NCBI GenBank assembly: GCA_013153955.1 | Contig: JAADDM010000271.1 | Location: 1-33,214 of the forward strand | DNA: 33,214 nt | Direction of reading: 5' to 3' | From: Gammaproteobacteria bacterium | GTDB taxonomy: Bacteria > Pseudomonadota > Gammaproteobacteria > Thiomicrospirales > Thiomicrospiraceae | Shown: positions 1-9,351 of the stretch, piece after piece | How positions within the stretch are numbered: position 1 is the stretch's first letter | Layout: each line of letters begins with the position of its first letter | Translations under genes and position numbers: made by a program | Notes under the pieces: generated by a model | Told to the model about the DNA's origin: nothing | The model's input: the letters and a program-made list of their open reading frames with translations, nothing else | The model's database searches: none

Positions 1-260
1 TTAGCATCTGAAGCAGCCTCGCCTGCTTTTGTTGTTGCGATTCCAGCATTGCTTAATGCCGAGATAGCATTATCAGATGTTGTTTGTGCATCTGTTGCAA
101 CTTGCTGTGCAGCTGTATTCATCCAGGCACCAAGCTGATTAACATCACTTGCAAGACTAGGCAAAGATCCTGCAAAGGCGTTGGCTTTAGCTGCAAAGAC
201 AGCTGGATCTTCCCCTCGCGTCGGAGCGGCGGGCAGATCGTTTACTATTGGTTGTGCCAT
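1..260 (-). CDS. Partial phage tail protein (tail fibre/distal tail region), truncated by the window edge
   Basis: Open frame starting at ATG 260-258 (MAQPIVNDLPAAPTRGEDPAVFAAKANAFAGSLPSLASDVNQLGAWMNTAAQQVATDAQTT...) running off position 1; directly follows the tail gene at 261-1130. Ala-rich, repeat-like N-terminus. Confidence 0.6.
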   Translation of the reverse strand, partial: MAQPIVNDLPAAPTRGEDPAVFAAKANAFAGSLPSLASDVNQLGAWMNTAAQQVATDAQTTSDNAISALSNAGIATTKAGEAASDA

Positions 261-1130
261 TTAGATCATTCCTTCTATTTCTAAACTACAAATTGATTTA
301 ATGCTATTCGGTACGACGATTTGAAAGTCTTTGTAAAAACCGAAAACGTAAGACCCTGGCGTATTTTTATCAGTCACAAAGATGGTTGGTGTTGCTCTAA
401 TGCTTGCCAAAAAATGCTTAATACTTACACGCTCTGATGTGTTTATCTCAACTGTTACGCTCTCTTTATCTGAATAAGCACGTTCAATAATGGTTGTCTC
501 GCCAAACACGTCTTTTGTTTTTGCAGAGTAATCTGTAATACCCGTGCTGAAGCCGTAATTAGATTCGCCAATTTTCTTTTGCGAGCCAATTACACACATT
601 CCGCACTTAATGAGGCCGCCTGAACGGATTGTAATGTTGACTGTTACGGCGGCGTAAGGTGGTAAATCTAGTGCTAAATATGAGCTGTCGTAATCGTAGT
701 CATTAAAGTAGTGCTGCCACCAGTCCTCAACCCCAATATCGGCCATATAAGCCGTTTTTGAATACACAATACCCTCGTAGGCATCGACAACTTCAATCGT
801 GACTGATTCAGCGTCTAAGTTTAAAAAACCGATTGCATTAACCAAGCCTGCCACAGATATTGAATACGTTATTTCTGTTTGTAATTCAGTGCTTGTATTG
901 AGCTTAGTATCAAACAGCTTCATTCGATTAGTTGCGCCAAGGTCTAGCCATTTAGTTGCATCACTTGGCACAGTTCCCGTGGTTCCATCAGTTAAGCACT
1001 CGTAATTTTTGTCTTGGTAAGAAACTAAATCGCCAGTGCTGTAAGTGGTGACTGCATCATATTCAGGATTGTCGTTCACAGGGATATTAGATGCATCAAC
1101 CGTAAAGTCGGTCGGTTTAATAATAATCAT
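261..1130 (-). CDS. Minor tail protein downstream of the tape measure
   Basis: 289-aa ORF immediately after the tape measure gene; contains a short YDAVTTYSTGDLVSYQDKNYECLTDGTTGTVPSDATKWLDLG segment resembling a carbohydrate-binding-like repeat; position typical of siphophage tail genes. Confidence 0.55.
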   Translation of the reverse strand: MIIIKPTDFTVDASNIPVNDNPEYDAVTTYSTGDLVSYQDKNYECLTDGTTGTVPSDATKWLDLGATNRMKLFDTKLNTSTELQTEITYSISVAGLVNAIGFLNLDAESVTIEVVDAYEGIVYSKTAYMADIGVEDWWQHYFNDYDYDSSYLALDLPPYAAVTVNITIRSGGLIKCGMCVIGSQKKIGESNYGFSTGITDYSAKTKDVFGETTIIERAYSDKESVTVEINTSERVSIKHFLASIRATPTIFVTDKNTPGSYVFGFYKDFQIVVPNSIKSICSLEIEGMI

Positions 1131-4100
1131 TTAAAGAACCCTCACTTCTGGCTGTCCGTCCACATCCCACTTATCAAGCATTCTGCTTGTCTTACCTGCA
1201 CTGGTTGCGATTGCTATATTTGCGCCATAGAGCTGTTCTCGCATAACAACAACTTCTTTGCGTAAAGCTTTAATCTCTACGATTAAATCCGCGTTGTTAT
1301 TTGATGAGGTAGAAATGCCATACTTACGCATTCCACTCATTGTTCGTGCATCAATAATGGCCTCATCTTTGTGAAGCTCAGCACGGTAACCGTCAAACGG
1401 CACATTAGAAAGACCAGTGGCGTGGGAGCCATCGACCCCAACGCTTACGACGTTTACGACGTTTACGACGTTTAGATTATTTAACGCATCTGTTTGAGCT
1501 TGTAACTCTGCGAGCATTTGATCTTCAACTGTAATGGCCGCATCGGTGTAGCCCATCAGCTCATCAAGCATACTTGCAGTGACCATTTGATCTCGCTGAT
1601 AGTCTGCAAAGGTTGCGTAATTTGCGGTTGAGTTTTGGCCGACAACTGACAAAGCACTTTGAATACTATCCAGGGCTGGTAGATTGCCATTTCTTGCATC
1701 GCCCAATGCACTTGAGATAGTTGATTGTGCGGTCATGTACTTCATTGAATACGCAACAACGCTACCTGTTATGCTGTCAAAGGAGCCTTGAAGCGCGTTT
1801 TTTAGGATTTGGTATTCGCTAATCGTTGTTTGAATTAAACCGATTTGTAGATCAAATGATTCTTGCTGAGCGCTGTTTAGATAGTCGTAATAGTCTGCTG
1901 CTGTTTCTGACAAATTCATTAATGCAACGTACTGTTCTTGACCAGCTTCAGTGCCCAAATCTAAGCTCTCAACTAAATCTCTGTAGCCGTCTTTTGCAAT
2001 AGGCAATAATAGATTTTGTTGTGCTAACGCTTCAGTTAGATACTCTTGATTGCGCAGTGCTTTTTCTGATTCTGAAAAGAACGCATCGTAATAATTAGCG
2101 GCGGCATCACTTAATTCATCCAAGCCACCAGCGATATCAATCAAGGCCTGTGACAGTTCGATTGCATCGCCGACGATACTTAAATTTGTCATATCCAACA
2201 CATCAGCGATCACGGCTTTTTCACCGATTAAACGACTGATAGTTTCGTATGCGCCTTCACTTAATTTGCCGTAGTCGTCAATCAACCCGCCAAAGAAATT
2301 GTAAGCTATACGGTCAGCTTGACCACTAATCGCTTCGGTTAACGCCTGTTCAACTTCCTCGCCTGTTTTGCCATTCGTGCTGATTTTTCCAAGGTTGATT
2401 GTAAAATCATCAACCTGGTCGGCAATGGACATCCCAAGCGAATCTCCAAGCGCTACAGTCGTGTCGCGTAGGTTTTCAAAGACTAGATTAAAGAGGCGTT
2501 CTGACTCACCTGAAATGTCAGAATAGATGTCATAGTAAGATGTTTTAGAACTACCAAACCAACCGCCATCGGTTTTCTTTTTAACACGGTCATAGCCTCG
2601 TAAGTCGGCTTCACCACCGAGCTGAAAGCTAGTTGCAGCTAAACCGTAATCGACAACAGAACGCGTAGTTCCACCACCAAAAATTGACGAAATAATGTTT
2701 CCCAAAAAACCACTGGAGCCTGTGCTTTTAGAATTGAAGCTTTCAGCAATGGCAGAGATTTGCGCTAAGTCACCCGTGCGATACAGACTTGAAACAACGC
2801 CTGTCAAATTGCTGTTTAAGTCTTGCATGCCTCTGTTTATATCACGCAACTCGTTGTACTGATCGGCTTGAATATCATCGTAAAACTCAAAAGCATTAGC
2901 GATTGATTCACTTGGGTCTGTTGAGCCGAGCGGAGATCCATCAGGCGCATTAACAACACTCAATTGTGGAGCAGAGCCAGAAGCTCCACCGAATGAGCCG
3001 CCGATTTGTGACAGCAAGCTTGCCATCATTACGGACATAGAGCCTATTCGCGCCCAAGCCGTATACGGATCACCCTTACCTTGTTCTGCAACAGCCACAG
3101 TTGCCGCAGAAATAGCTTTTTCAATGTTCATTGCCATTTCGATGGCATGGAAAGCTAGACTGGCTTTATGCGCTGCTTCTTGAGCAACAGAGCCTTCATC
3201 AAACATAGCAACAGAAGCATCGAGCATAGCCATAGAGCCTTGTAGACTATTCTTTGTACGGGCTTCTTCTAACTTTACTTGATCTTTTGTGAGCTTAGCT
3301 TCGTTATCTTTCCACTTTTTACTGTCTTTTGCATAGTGAGCATCGTTTTCATAACGTAATGATTGAATTTTTAGTGCATCTTCTGCATATGCAGATTCTT
3401 TAGAGTTGGCTTTTTCGAGCACTTGGCCAACTGATGACATGGCATCAATTATCTGATTACCCGTTCGAACCCAGGCTTCTCCAAAGTTACTCGATGAAAG
3501 TGTAAGTTTGTCAATTTGACTTTGAAGTTTGAGGGCGGCTCGCTCTTCTTCTTTAAGACGTTGTTCAGACTCTTGATCCAAGAATTTGAAATCAGTTCCT
3601 GCATTTTTAAAGCCTTCATTAAACCAACTGTCATCTTCCTTTTTTTGTTTTTTAGTTACTTTTTGCAAGTCTTCGGCTAGCCATATACGGGTTTGGATTT
3701 TGGCATTTTCTTGATCTAAAGTTTTTAAAATAGCGGAACGTTGATCACCAACACTCGCTGTTAATTCAAACTCTCGAGCAAGCAGTTTAGATTTTACTTT
3801 GGCATTATCTGCTTCGAACTTTTCTCGTGTAGCAAAGCCTTCTTTCATCTGAAATTCTACATGCTCAAAGTTAAAAGAATTATCAATTAATTCACCTCTA
3901 GCAGCAGACCCAAGCGAGAATAATTTATCTTTTAATACTTCAACCTGAGTTTGGGTTTGAGTGATCTCATTGCGATATAGATCAATTTGTTCTCTTGCCC
4001 ATGCTGATTTTTGAAAAGGTTCTATTTGTAACGTAAGAATTTTGATTGACGATAGTGCACTGTCAACCCCATCTCGATAGATGTTAATGTAGTCAGTATC

Positions 4101-4982
4101 TTGTTTTGCAAACAAACTTACGCGTAATTTATCGCTTTCAGCTCGTAATTTATCTGTCTCTGTAAATACTCTACGGACTGCCTCAGCTAAGCTTCCAAGC
4201 CCATCAATAGTCGTACTGATAACGCCACTATTACTCTCACCAATCGCATTAAATGCCTTATCCCAACCATCACTTAAATTTGATAGTTTGCCGCCGATAG
4301 TGTCCATTTGGCGAGCCATTCCTCCTGCAAACTGGGTTTCACCTAAACCGATTAGGTATCCTTGGATTTCATCTGCATTTTTCCCAACGGTGGTTGTAAC
4401 GCCGCCAAAAGTAAAGCTAACCTCATCCCCTTGTTGACGGGCTTTAATTCCAAATTCCTTAAGGCGTTCAAACTCTCCTGTTGAAGCATCAGCAACGGCT
4501 TCAATCATCTGATTAAGTGATTTACCCATTGCCGAAGCTGTGTCTCCGTAAGAAGTCATCGCTTTTTCGGATGGATCAAGCCCTAGAGCCTGCATTTTTA
4601 TAAATGCATCAGTTACTTCTGTAAGTTGGTAAGGTGTGCTTTTTGCAAAATCAGTGATTTCTTCAAACATTTCATTTGCAGCAGCGGATGAACCCGTGAC
4701 AGTAACTAATGAAGCCTCAAGCTTTTGAAATTCTGCTGTCGTTTGAATGATTTTAGACGATAGCTGATGAAGACCAATCGCACCGATAATTCCAGCAGCA
4801 CCACGCTTTAAACTGGAGATAGAACTCTCCATTCCCTTAAAGCCATCAGTCCCTTTTTTAGTCTGGGTCTGAGCTGTATCACCAAAGCTTTTAAAATCAG
4901 CTTCCGTACTTTTTAACTTGCCTGTCAGTTCACCCGTTTCAGCATTAAATGAGAGGCTAATTTTTAAGTTTTGATTACTCAT
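1131..4982 (-). CDS. Phage tail tape measure protein
   Basis: 1283 aa, longest ORF; N-terminal region with TTAEFQKLEASLVTVTGSSAAANEMFEEITDFAKSTPYQLTEVTDAFIKMQALG typical of tape measure proteins; long coiled-coil-like and hydrophobic segments; follows the tail chaperone pair. Confidence 0.92.
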   Translation of the reverse strand: MSNQNLKISLSFNAETGELTGKLKSTEADFKSFGDTAQTQTKKGTDGFKGMESSISSLKRGAAGIIGAIGLHQLSSKIIQTTAEFQKLEASLVTVTGSSAAANEMFEEITDFAKSTPYQLTEVTDAFIKMQALGLDPSEKAMTSYGDTASAMGKSLNQMIEAVADASTGEFERLKEFGIKARQQGDEVSFTFGGVTTTVGKNADEIQGYLIGLGETQFAGGMARQMDTIGGKLSNLSDGWDKAFNAIGESNSGVISTTIDGLGSLAEAVRRVFTETDKLRAESDKLRVSLFAKQDTDYINIYRDGVDSALSSIKILTLQIEPFQKSAWAREQIDLYRNEITQTQTQVEVLKDKLFSLGSAARGELIDNSFNFEHVEFQMKEGFATREKFEADNAKVKSKLLAREFELTASVGDQRSAILKTLDQENAKIQTRIWLAEDLQKVTKKQKKEDDSWFNEGFKNAGTDFKFLDQESEQRLKEEERAALKLQSQIDKLTLSSSNFGEAWVRTGNQIIDAMSSVGQVLEKANSKESAYAEDALKIQSLRYENDAHYAKDSKKWKDNEAKLTKDQVKLEEARTKNSLQGSMAMLDASVAMFDEGSVAQEAAHKASLAFHAIEMAMNIEKAISAATVAVAEQGKGDPYTAWARIGSMSVMMASLLSQIGGSFGGASGSAPQLSVVNAPDGSPLGSTDPSESIANAFEFYDDIQADQYNELRDINRGMQDLNSNLTGVVSSLYRTGDLAQISAIAESFNSKSTGSSGFLGNIISSIFGGGTTRSVVDYGLAATSFQLGGEADLRGYDRVKKKTDGGWFGSSKTSYYDIYSDISGESERLFNLVFENLRDTTVALGDSLGMSIADQVDDFTINLGKISTNGKTGEEVEQALTEAISGQADRIAYNFFGGLIDDYGKLSEGAYETISRLIGEKAVIADVLDMTNLSIVGDAIELSQALIDIAGGLDELSDAAANYYDAFFSESEKALRNQEYLTEALAQQNLLLPIAKDGYRDLVESLDLGTEAGQEQYVALMNLSETAADYYDYLNSAQQESFDLQIGLIQTTISEYQILKNALQGSFDSITGSVVAYSMKYMTAQSTISSALGDARNGNLPALDSIQSALSVVGQNSTANYATFADYQRDQMVTASMLDELMGYTDAAITVEDQMLAELQAQTDALNNLNVVNVVNVVSVGVDGSHATGLSNVPFDGYRAELHKDEAIIDARTMSGMRKYGISTSSNNNADLIVEIKALRKEVVVMREQLYGANIAIATSAGKTSRMLDKWDVDGQPEVRVL

Positions 4983-5018
4983 AGCAATGGCTTTGGCCCT
5001 ATCTCTTTAGGTTATAAA

Positions 5019-5447
5019 TTAATTAGCTTCATTAAAAATCGATAGAGCTTTAGACTCCAAAATTTGTAACCGCTCAAATAGATCTATTTTGTCTTCATCT
5101 GGATAATAAATATCGATTAACAGGTTGACTGCCTGGTAATCTAAACCGCTATAAATAACCTGGCTACCAGTCATTGATGTGATAACAATCTTTTCCCATT
5201 GTGTTCTACAGAGGGAGAGAAGATTAACTGCCGCCCAATTTTCAGGAAGCACTAAAAACTCAGGATTGTTTTTTTTGCTTGAGTGAAAAGTAGGCTTTAG
5301 TCCCATCTCAATTAATTGATGATTGGCTTCATCAACATCAACAGGAGAGGAGGGAGCAATTAAGTTTCTAACTGCTCCGTGTAAGTTCGGGATTTCTTCA
5401 AAAGCTTCTCGTTTCCCATATTGAATGCCTGCATAATCAACATACAT
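5019..5447 (-). CDS. Tail assembly chaperone -1 frame extension (gpGT-like); likely expressed as a fusion with the 5360-5698 ORF (about 226 aa)
   Basis: Overlaps 5360-5698 by 88 nt in the -1 frame. The listed ATG at 5447 is probably not the real start; the fusion would use 96 codons of the upstream ORF and then 130 codons of this frame. Confidence 0.7.
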   Translation of the reverse strand: MYVDYAGIQYGKREAFEEIPNLHGAVRNLIAPSSPVDVDEANHQLIEMGLKPTFHSSKKNNPEFLVLPENWAAVNLLSLCRTQWEKIVITSMTGSQVIYSGLDYQAVNLLIDIYYPDEDKIDLFERLQILESKALSIFNEAN

Positions 5448-5698
5448 GCAACTGAATCATCTAAAACAGCTTCTAGTTCTTCAGCAATAGAGACTTCAAT
5501 TTTGCCATCCGGATCAATAATTTTTTTGTAGCCATCTACTGATACAAGCATGTCTTCGATTAAGCTCTTAGAAGCAATCGTTGCTTTACGCCCTAGGATT
5601 TTAATGGTTGCTTTAAATGTCAGAATCTCACCAGATTCATTTTCAATTGGTACGGTAATTACGGTAGTTCGGTTAGAGTTTAGCTTTAACTTTGTCAT
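5360..5698 (-). CDS. Tail assembly chaperone, gpG-like
   Basis: 112-aa ORF between tail tube and tape measure; overlaps the downstream ORF in the -1 frame with an in-frame slippery heptamer (see 5411-5417). Confidence 0.75.
   Translation of the reverse strand: MTKLKLNSNRTTVITVPIENESGEILTFKATIKILGRKATIASKSLIEDMLVSVDGYKKIIDPDGKIEVSIAEELEAVLDDSVACMLIMQAFNMGNEKLLKKSRTYTEQLET
5411..5417 (-). promoter_or_regulatory. Programmed -1 ribosomal frameshift slippery sequence G GGA AAC
   Basis: Minus strand reads aat atG GGA AAC gag aag in the zero frame of 5360-5698; slipping -1 gives GGG AAA cga gaa gct, which is the frame of 5019-5447. Confidence 0.85.
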
Positions 5699-5753
5699 CT
5701 CTTAATTTCCCTTTAAATACTGTTTAATGAATCTTTAAATTCGATTAATACTT

Positions 5754-5800
5754 AGTTTAAACAGTCTGGTAAAAGAGTTAATTTCAAGGGTTTGAGAAGG
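5754..5800 (-). promoter_or_regulatory. Putative activator-dependent late promoter, copy 1 (tail chaperone/tape measure block)
   Basis: CCTTCTCAAACCCTTGAAA (plus 5782-5800), then exactly 22 nt, then TAAACT (plus 5754-5759), upstream of ATG 5698. Confidence 0.7.
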
Positions 5801-5813
5801 TTTCTGTAGATAT

Positions 5814-5840
5814 AAAAAAGCCTCCAAGAAAGGAGGCTTT
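5814..5840 (-). terminator. Rho-independent terminator after the tail tube gene
   Basis: Minus strand AAAGCCTCC TTTCTT GGAGGCTTTTTTATA: 9-bp perfect stem, 6-nt loop, T-run; 20 nt beyond the stop of the 5861-6802 ORF. Confidence 0.9.
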
Positions 5841-5860
5841 GGCGTGTCGTACTGCTAATT

Positions 5861-6802
5861 TTATAACTGAGTAAGGATCAAGTCATTGTTACGTGCATTT
5901 GGAACAATGTCTGCAACCACATTACAGTATGCAAACTCACCGTCCCAGTTAACATCTGAAGTTTTAACTTGGATTTGAGGGACATCAATTTTTAGCTTCT
6001 GTCCAGCAACTAAGCCTTGCTGATAAATAAAGTCACCCAATGCATTTGTGCTGGCATTATCAATGGCATCTACTAAAGACTGCTCTTGTGTTCTAAAACT
6101 AATAGAAACTGAGCCGTTGCGTGACTCTATTGCAACTTCTTCTGCATCGACGTCGTCCAAGTGTTTAACACCAATACCGACATCGACAGTGAGCTTACTC
6201 ATTGCAACTTCTACGCCCAAAAACTTACAGCTGGTGACCGACTCGCTTGTTACGCCCACAGGCAATTTATAAGCAGAGTCATCCACGCCAGTCATATCTG
6301 TTAATTCAATCGTTGGTTTTTTATATAAGCTAATTAAATCAAATTTAACACTGGGAATTGAACCTTTATCCAGGTTAAATACCAACTTACCACGGGTACC
6401 TGCTAAAATTTGCTGTAGTTTCCCAATGCGATAATACAGCGTGGCGCTCGTAAAGCCCGCATCAATAGGTGTATAGCTTACCGTATGGTTGACAGCGTCA
6501 ATGACCTGAGCAAATCCGCATATTTTTAACAAAGCAGCCCAAGCTGGAGCAAAATCAGGGTCACCTGATCCTGCGAATTCAACTCCAAAACTTGAAGTGG
6601 TTCGACGAGAGGTTGTAATGGAGCCTTGAGCACCCATTCGACCGTTAATGTTGTTACGAGTAGCAGTGTCTGCTTCAAGCATCTTTACACTCATATCTTG
6701 CGCTAAAATTACATTTGCGCCAGTTGGGTTAGCATCGATGCCGTAGGATACTTCTTCTTTGATAACGAGCACTTGTTGTTGTTTTCGTAAAAGTTCAGCC
6801 AT
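5861..6802 (-). CDS. Phage tail tube protein (siphovirus major tail protein)
   Basis: 313-aa ORF; MAELLRKQQQVLVIKEEVSYGIDANPTGANVILAQDMSV start is typical of tail tube proteins; followed by a strong terminator and by chaperones/tape measure. Confidence 0.75.
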   Translation of the reverse strand: MAELLRKQQQVLVIKEEVSYGIDANPTGANVILAQDMSVKMLEADTATRNNINGRMGAQGSITTSRRTTSSFGVEFAGSGDPDFAPAWAALLKICGFAQVIDAVNHTVSYTPIDAGFTSATLYYRIGKLQQILAGTRGKLVFNLDKGSIPSVKFDLISLYKKPTIELTDMTGVDDSAYKLPVGVTSESVTSCKFLGVEVAMSKLTVDVGIGVKHLDDVDAEEVAIESRNGSVSISFRTQEQSLVDAIDNASTNALGDFIYQQGLVAGQKLKIDVPQIQVKTSDVNWDGEFAYCNVVADIVPNARNNDLILTQL

Positions 6803-6805
6803 GAC

Positions 6806-6970
6806 TTACTCCTTTGCCTTTTCGACTTCTTCAGACTTATTAATAGCCTTACCATCTTGAATAATGTAATCGCCACCAGTGTGAACATTTTTTAAAGCAT
6901 CGTTACGCGTTTTTTCTGCTTGCTCAAGTTTTTTTAGTTCCACTTCAGCAGCTTTTTTTCTGGGTGTCAT
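6806..6970 (-). CDS. Small hypothetical protein (54 aa), position of Mu gp38-type small connector gene
   Basis: MTPRKKAAEVELKKLEQAEKTRNDALKNVHTGGDYIIQDGKAINKSEEVEKAKE; overlaps the stop of 6967-7407 and ends 3 nt before the tail tube ATG. Not in the supplied ORF track because it is short. Confidence 0.65.
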   Translation of the reverse strand: MTPRKKAAEVELKKLEQAEKTRNDALKNVHTGGDYIIQDGKAINKSEEVEKAKE

Positions 6971-7407
6971 AAGAGACTCTCCTTAGTTATGATGTGTGCG
7001 GTTTGAAAGCGCTCTACCCAAAAAACCGCATTATTTGAAAAACGTAAAAGCTCTGCTCCAGCTAGGGTAAAAGCCTCATGGCCAACTTCAGGAACCATTC
7101 CAAATAACGCTTGTCTAACGGCTAATCGTTGGTTTTCTAGCTTTTCGACAGAATTGGAACCTGTTGGGTCGTTATGACTTCTAATACCGATCAGAACTGC
7201 ATACACTTGTGGTTCACGCTGAATTGGAGAACCTATATCCCTGATGTTTGGGTCTGGATTAGCGAGTAATTCAATGACCCATGCTTGTGCATCTCCGACA
7301 ATTATTTGCTTTTTTAAATCGGGTACACCAAGCGCAAGATCAACCCCTGAAAATGTATTAGCTTGCTTGAGGGCATCAATAATGATGTTTTGAATTGCTA
7401 AACTCAT
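6967..7407 (-). CDS. Mu gp37-like head-tail joining protein
   Basis: 146 aa; gene order after a DUF1320/gp36-like protein; sequence style (IIIDALKQAN...VYAVLIGIRSHND) fits gp37/tail terminator-like proteins. Confidence 0.6.
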   Translation of the reverse strand: MSLAIQNIIIDALKQANTFSGVDLALGVPDLKKQIIVGDAQAWVIELLANPDPNIRDIGSPIQREPQVYAVLIGIRSHNDPTGSNSVEKLENQRLAVRQALFGMVPEVGHEAFTLAGAELLRFSNNAVFWVERFQTAHIITKESLL

Positions 7408-7416
7408 TGTTAATCC

Positions 7417-7836
7417 TTAAATAAAACCTTTAGACCTTCTACGATCCCAGACAGGTTTTGAGCTTGTCATCTGCGAGAGAGACTCTGACTGATTAGCACG
7501 TTCACCTGTTGTTGAAACACCCAACTGAACAATTCCTTTTGAAACATCCGCTAGATATTTAATGGCATCTTTATGAGCTTTCTCTACAGATTCAGTCATC
7601 TGATCGTTATACAAATAGTATCTGGCCACACTACATGCCGTACGCGCTAATACAGTTGGCACAGTGGTAAGAGGAAGCTTGTAACGACTACCAAGATAGG
7701 AATCAATTAATGAGCCAGCATCAATCATTGCTTGGTCTAAAACAGTCTCATCGATGATAGCTTGACCAGGGGACGTTAAATTAATAATCTCCTGTTCACC
7801 GAACCTGGCAACCATGTCAGCTACAGTGCAATACAT
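7417..7836 (-). CDS. Mu gp36-like protein (DUF1320)
   Basis: MYCTVADMVARFGEQEIINLTSP...AMIDAGSLIDSYLGSRYKLPL...CSVARYYLY is characteristic of the DUF1320 family. Confidence 0.9.
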   Translation of the reverse strand: MYCTVADMVARFGEQEIINLTSPGQAIIDETVLDQAMIDAGSLIDSYLGSRYKLPLTTVPTVLARTACSVARYYLYNDQMTESVEKAHKDAIKYLADVSKGIVQLGVSTTGERANQSESLSQMTSSKPVWDRRRSKGFI

Positions 7837-8318
7837 TAGCTTTCAGAACCTGAATTATCATCTTTAGACTCATTACTTGAGTCGGTGTTTTGATCTAATA
7901 ACTCAGCCTGTTGCGCTACATAAAGATCAAAAGCTTCATCGCGTAGAGCCGCGGTAACATAGACTCCTGCAGCGCCTTCTAAGGCCTTAACTTGTGGTTT
8001 TCCATCGCCAGTCCAGTTACCAGCTATATCGATGTTTAGCAAAGCGATATGCTCGACAAGATCAGCGGCTGAAATGTCTGGTGTATCGGTTTCTGAATCA
8101 GACTGTTGTTGTACAACGGTGTTTTGACCTACTAAAAATAGCGGAGCACCTTTTTCGATAACTTTCGTTACAACTAAATTAGGCTCTGAATTTAGAGCTA
8201 TAATTTGTTCTTCAGATAAATCTTTAGCGTTTAATGTGACTTCCGTTTGTGAAAATGATAATCCAGCTCGACGAAAGTGTCGGGGAATTGAACGAACTCT
8301 TAATTTTTTTTGTGACAT
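7836..8318 (-). CDS. Mu gp35-like (HI1506-related) protein
   Basis: KKLRVRSIPRHFRRAGLSFSQTEVTLNAKDLSEEQIIALNSEPNLVV matches the gp35-like family pattern. Start trimmed from 8339 to the internal ATG at 8318 (MSQKKLRVRS). Confidence 0.75.
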   Translation of the reverse strand: MSQKKLRVRSIPRHFRRAGLSFSQTEVTLNAKDLSEEQIIALNSEPNLVVTKVIEKGAPLFLVGQNTVVQQQSDSETDTPDISAADLVEHIALLNIDIAGNWTGDGKPQVKALEGAAGVYVTAALRDEAFDLYVAQQAELLDQNTDSSNESKDDNSGSES

Positions 8319-8344
8319 GGTTGTGTCCTCGGTCAACAAATTAA

Positions 8345-8371
8345 CCCTGGTACCAGATTAGGTGACCAGGG
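8345..8371 (-). terminator. Intergenic hairpin after the major capsid gene (possible attenuator)
   Basis: CCCTGGT (8345-8351) / ACCAGGG (8365-8371), 7-bp perfect stem in the gap between capsid stop (8391) and the next gene start. Confidence 0.4.
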
Positions 8372-8390
8372 GAGTGGGGGAGAGGGAGGT

Positions 8391-9296
8391 TTAAGTAGTA
8401 CCGTCTGATCCGTAAGCTAACTGCCAAAACGCATAGCCACCGCTCATACGTGCTTCGGCACCAAATAAGAATTTTCGAGAGTTAAATACGGACTCGTTAT
8501 CCATCGACGTTTGACTAACTAATACAGGAGCTTTACGTTCTTGTAGGATGTATGGCAGTACCGTTTTTGAAGTATCTAATAGGAACCAAGCTGTGTCAGA
8601 TGTCAGCCCAGGCATTACGACAACTTCTGCTGTGCCTTTGTAGATGTTTATTGAGCCATCTGGCAACTTGTCTGATGTCATTAATACGTTGGCCGTATCT
8701 TCTAATGCAGGCGGCACTAACAGCACATTTGGATTAACACGTAAAGAGCGACCTTCATCATCTTTAAACTCACGCATCGCTGTTCGTGCAGCACCGTAAG
8801 AAGCGGCTGCGGTTGCGGCAGTCGACGCATCTAACTTGGATGTACCCTTGTTAGAAACAGAGGCGCCATTTACTTCGTGATCAGTATCTAAGAAGAATTG
8901 ACCGTCATAACACTTACTGTCAAAACTACGATTCACGAGTTCTTCAATAATTTCTTCAGGTAAATTTTTAGCAGATTCACCAGCTCCTGCTGCTTCAATG
9001 GCTAGACCACCAATTTGCCCATCTTCAACATCATTACGATCAACTTCAATCGTTACTTCAAAGTCGTCATTTTTAATGGTGTATTCAAATGCTTCTAATG
9101 ACTTGATGTGCTTATTACCCACCCATTTACGCATTTTCGGAAACTTACTTAACCACTTGTAGTTGTTTTCAGCGCCTGTGGATTGCACTTTCATCGCAAT
9201 TTTTGGCCATACCGTTTTAGTGGCTGTAAAAGCCTTGTTAAATGCGAGTTTTAAATTTTTAAAAATCTCGTCTAAGTTCGCTTTATTGACAATCAT
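8391..9296 (-). CDS. Major capsid protein (Mu gpT-like)
   Basis: 301 aa; N-terminus MIVNKANLDEIFKNLKLAFNKAFTATKTVWPKIAMKVQSTGAENNYKWL is typical of the Mu gpT family. Confidence 0.92.
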   Translation of the reverse strand: MIVNKANLDEIFKNLKLAFNKAFTATKTVWPKIAMKVQSTGAENNYKWLSKFPKMRKWVGNKHIKSLEAFEYTIKNDDFEVTIEVDRNDVEDGQIGGLAIEAAGAGESAKNLPEEIIEELVNRSFDSKCYDGQFFLDTDHEVNGASVSNKGTSKLDASTAATAAASYGAARTAMREFKDDEGRSLRVNPNVLLVPPALEDTANVLMTSDKLPDGSINIYKGTAEVVVMPGLTSDTAWFLLDTSKTVLPYILQERKAPVLVSQTSMDNESVFNSRKFLFGAEARMSGGYAFWQLAYGSDGTT

Positions 9297-9351
9297 TTGA
9301 TTCTCCTAATCGTCTTTTTAAATAAAAATGGTTGTGTTTGATAAACGTGGG

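Noticed and set aside
799-1005. Plus-strand ORFs opposite phage genes (e.g. 799-1005, 6048-6272, 8552-8737, 9530-9778, 27161-27406, 28512-28760)
   Set aside because: They are antisense to long, recognisable minus-strand genes, short, and have no family-like sequence; treated as chance open frames.
3449-3634. Minus-strand nested ORFs in other frames (3449-3634, 9384-9584, 16672-16881, 20052-20330, 21686-21886)
   Set aside because: Fully inside well-supported genes in alternate frames; no independent start signals or family resemblance.
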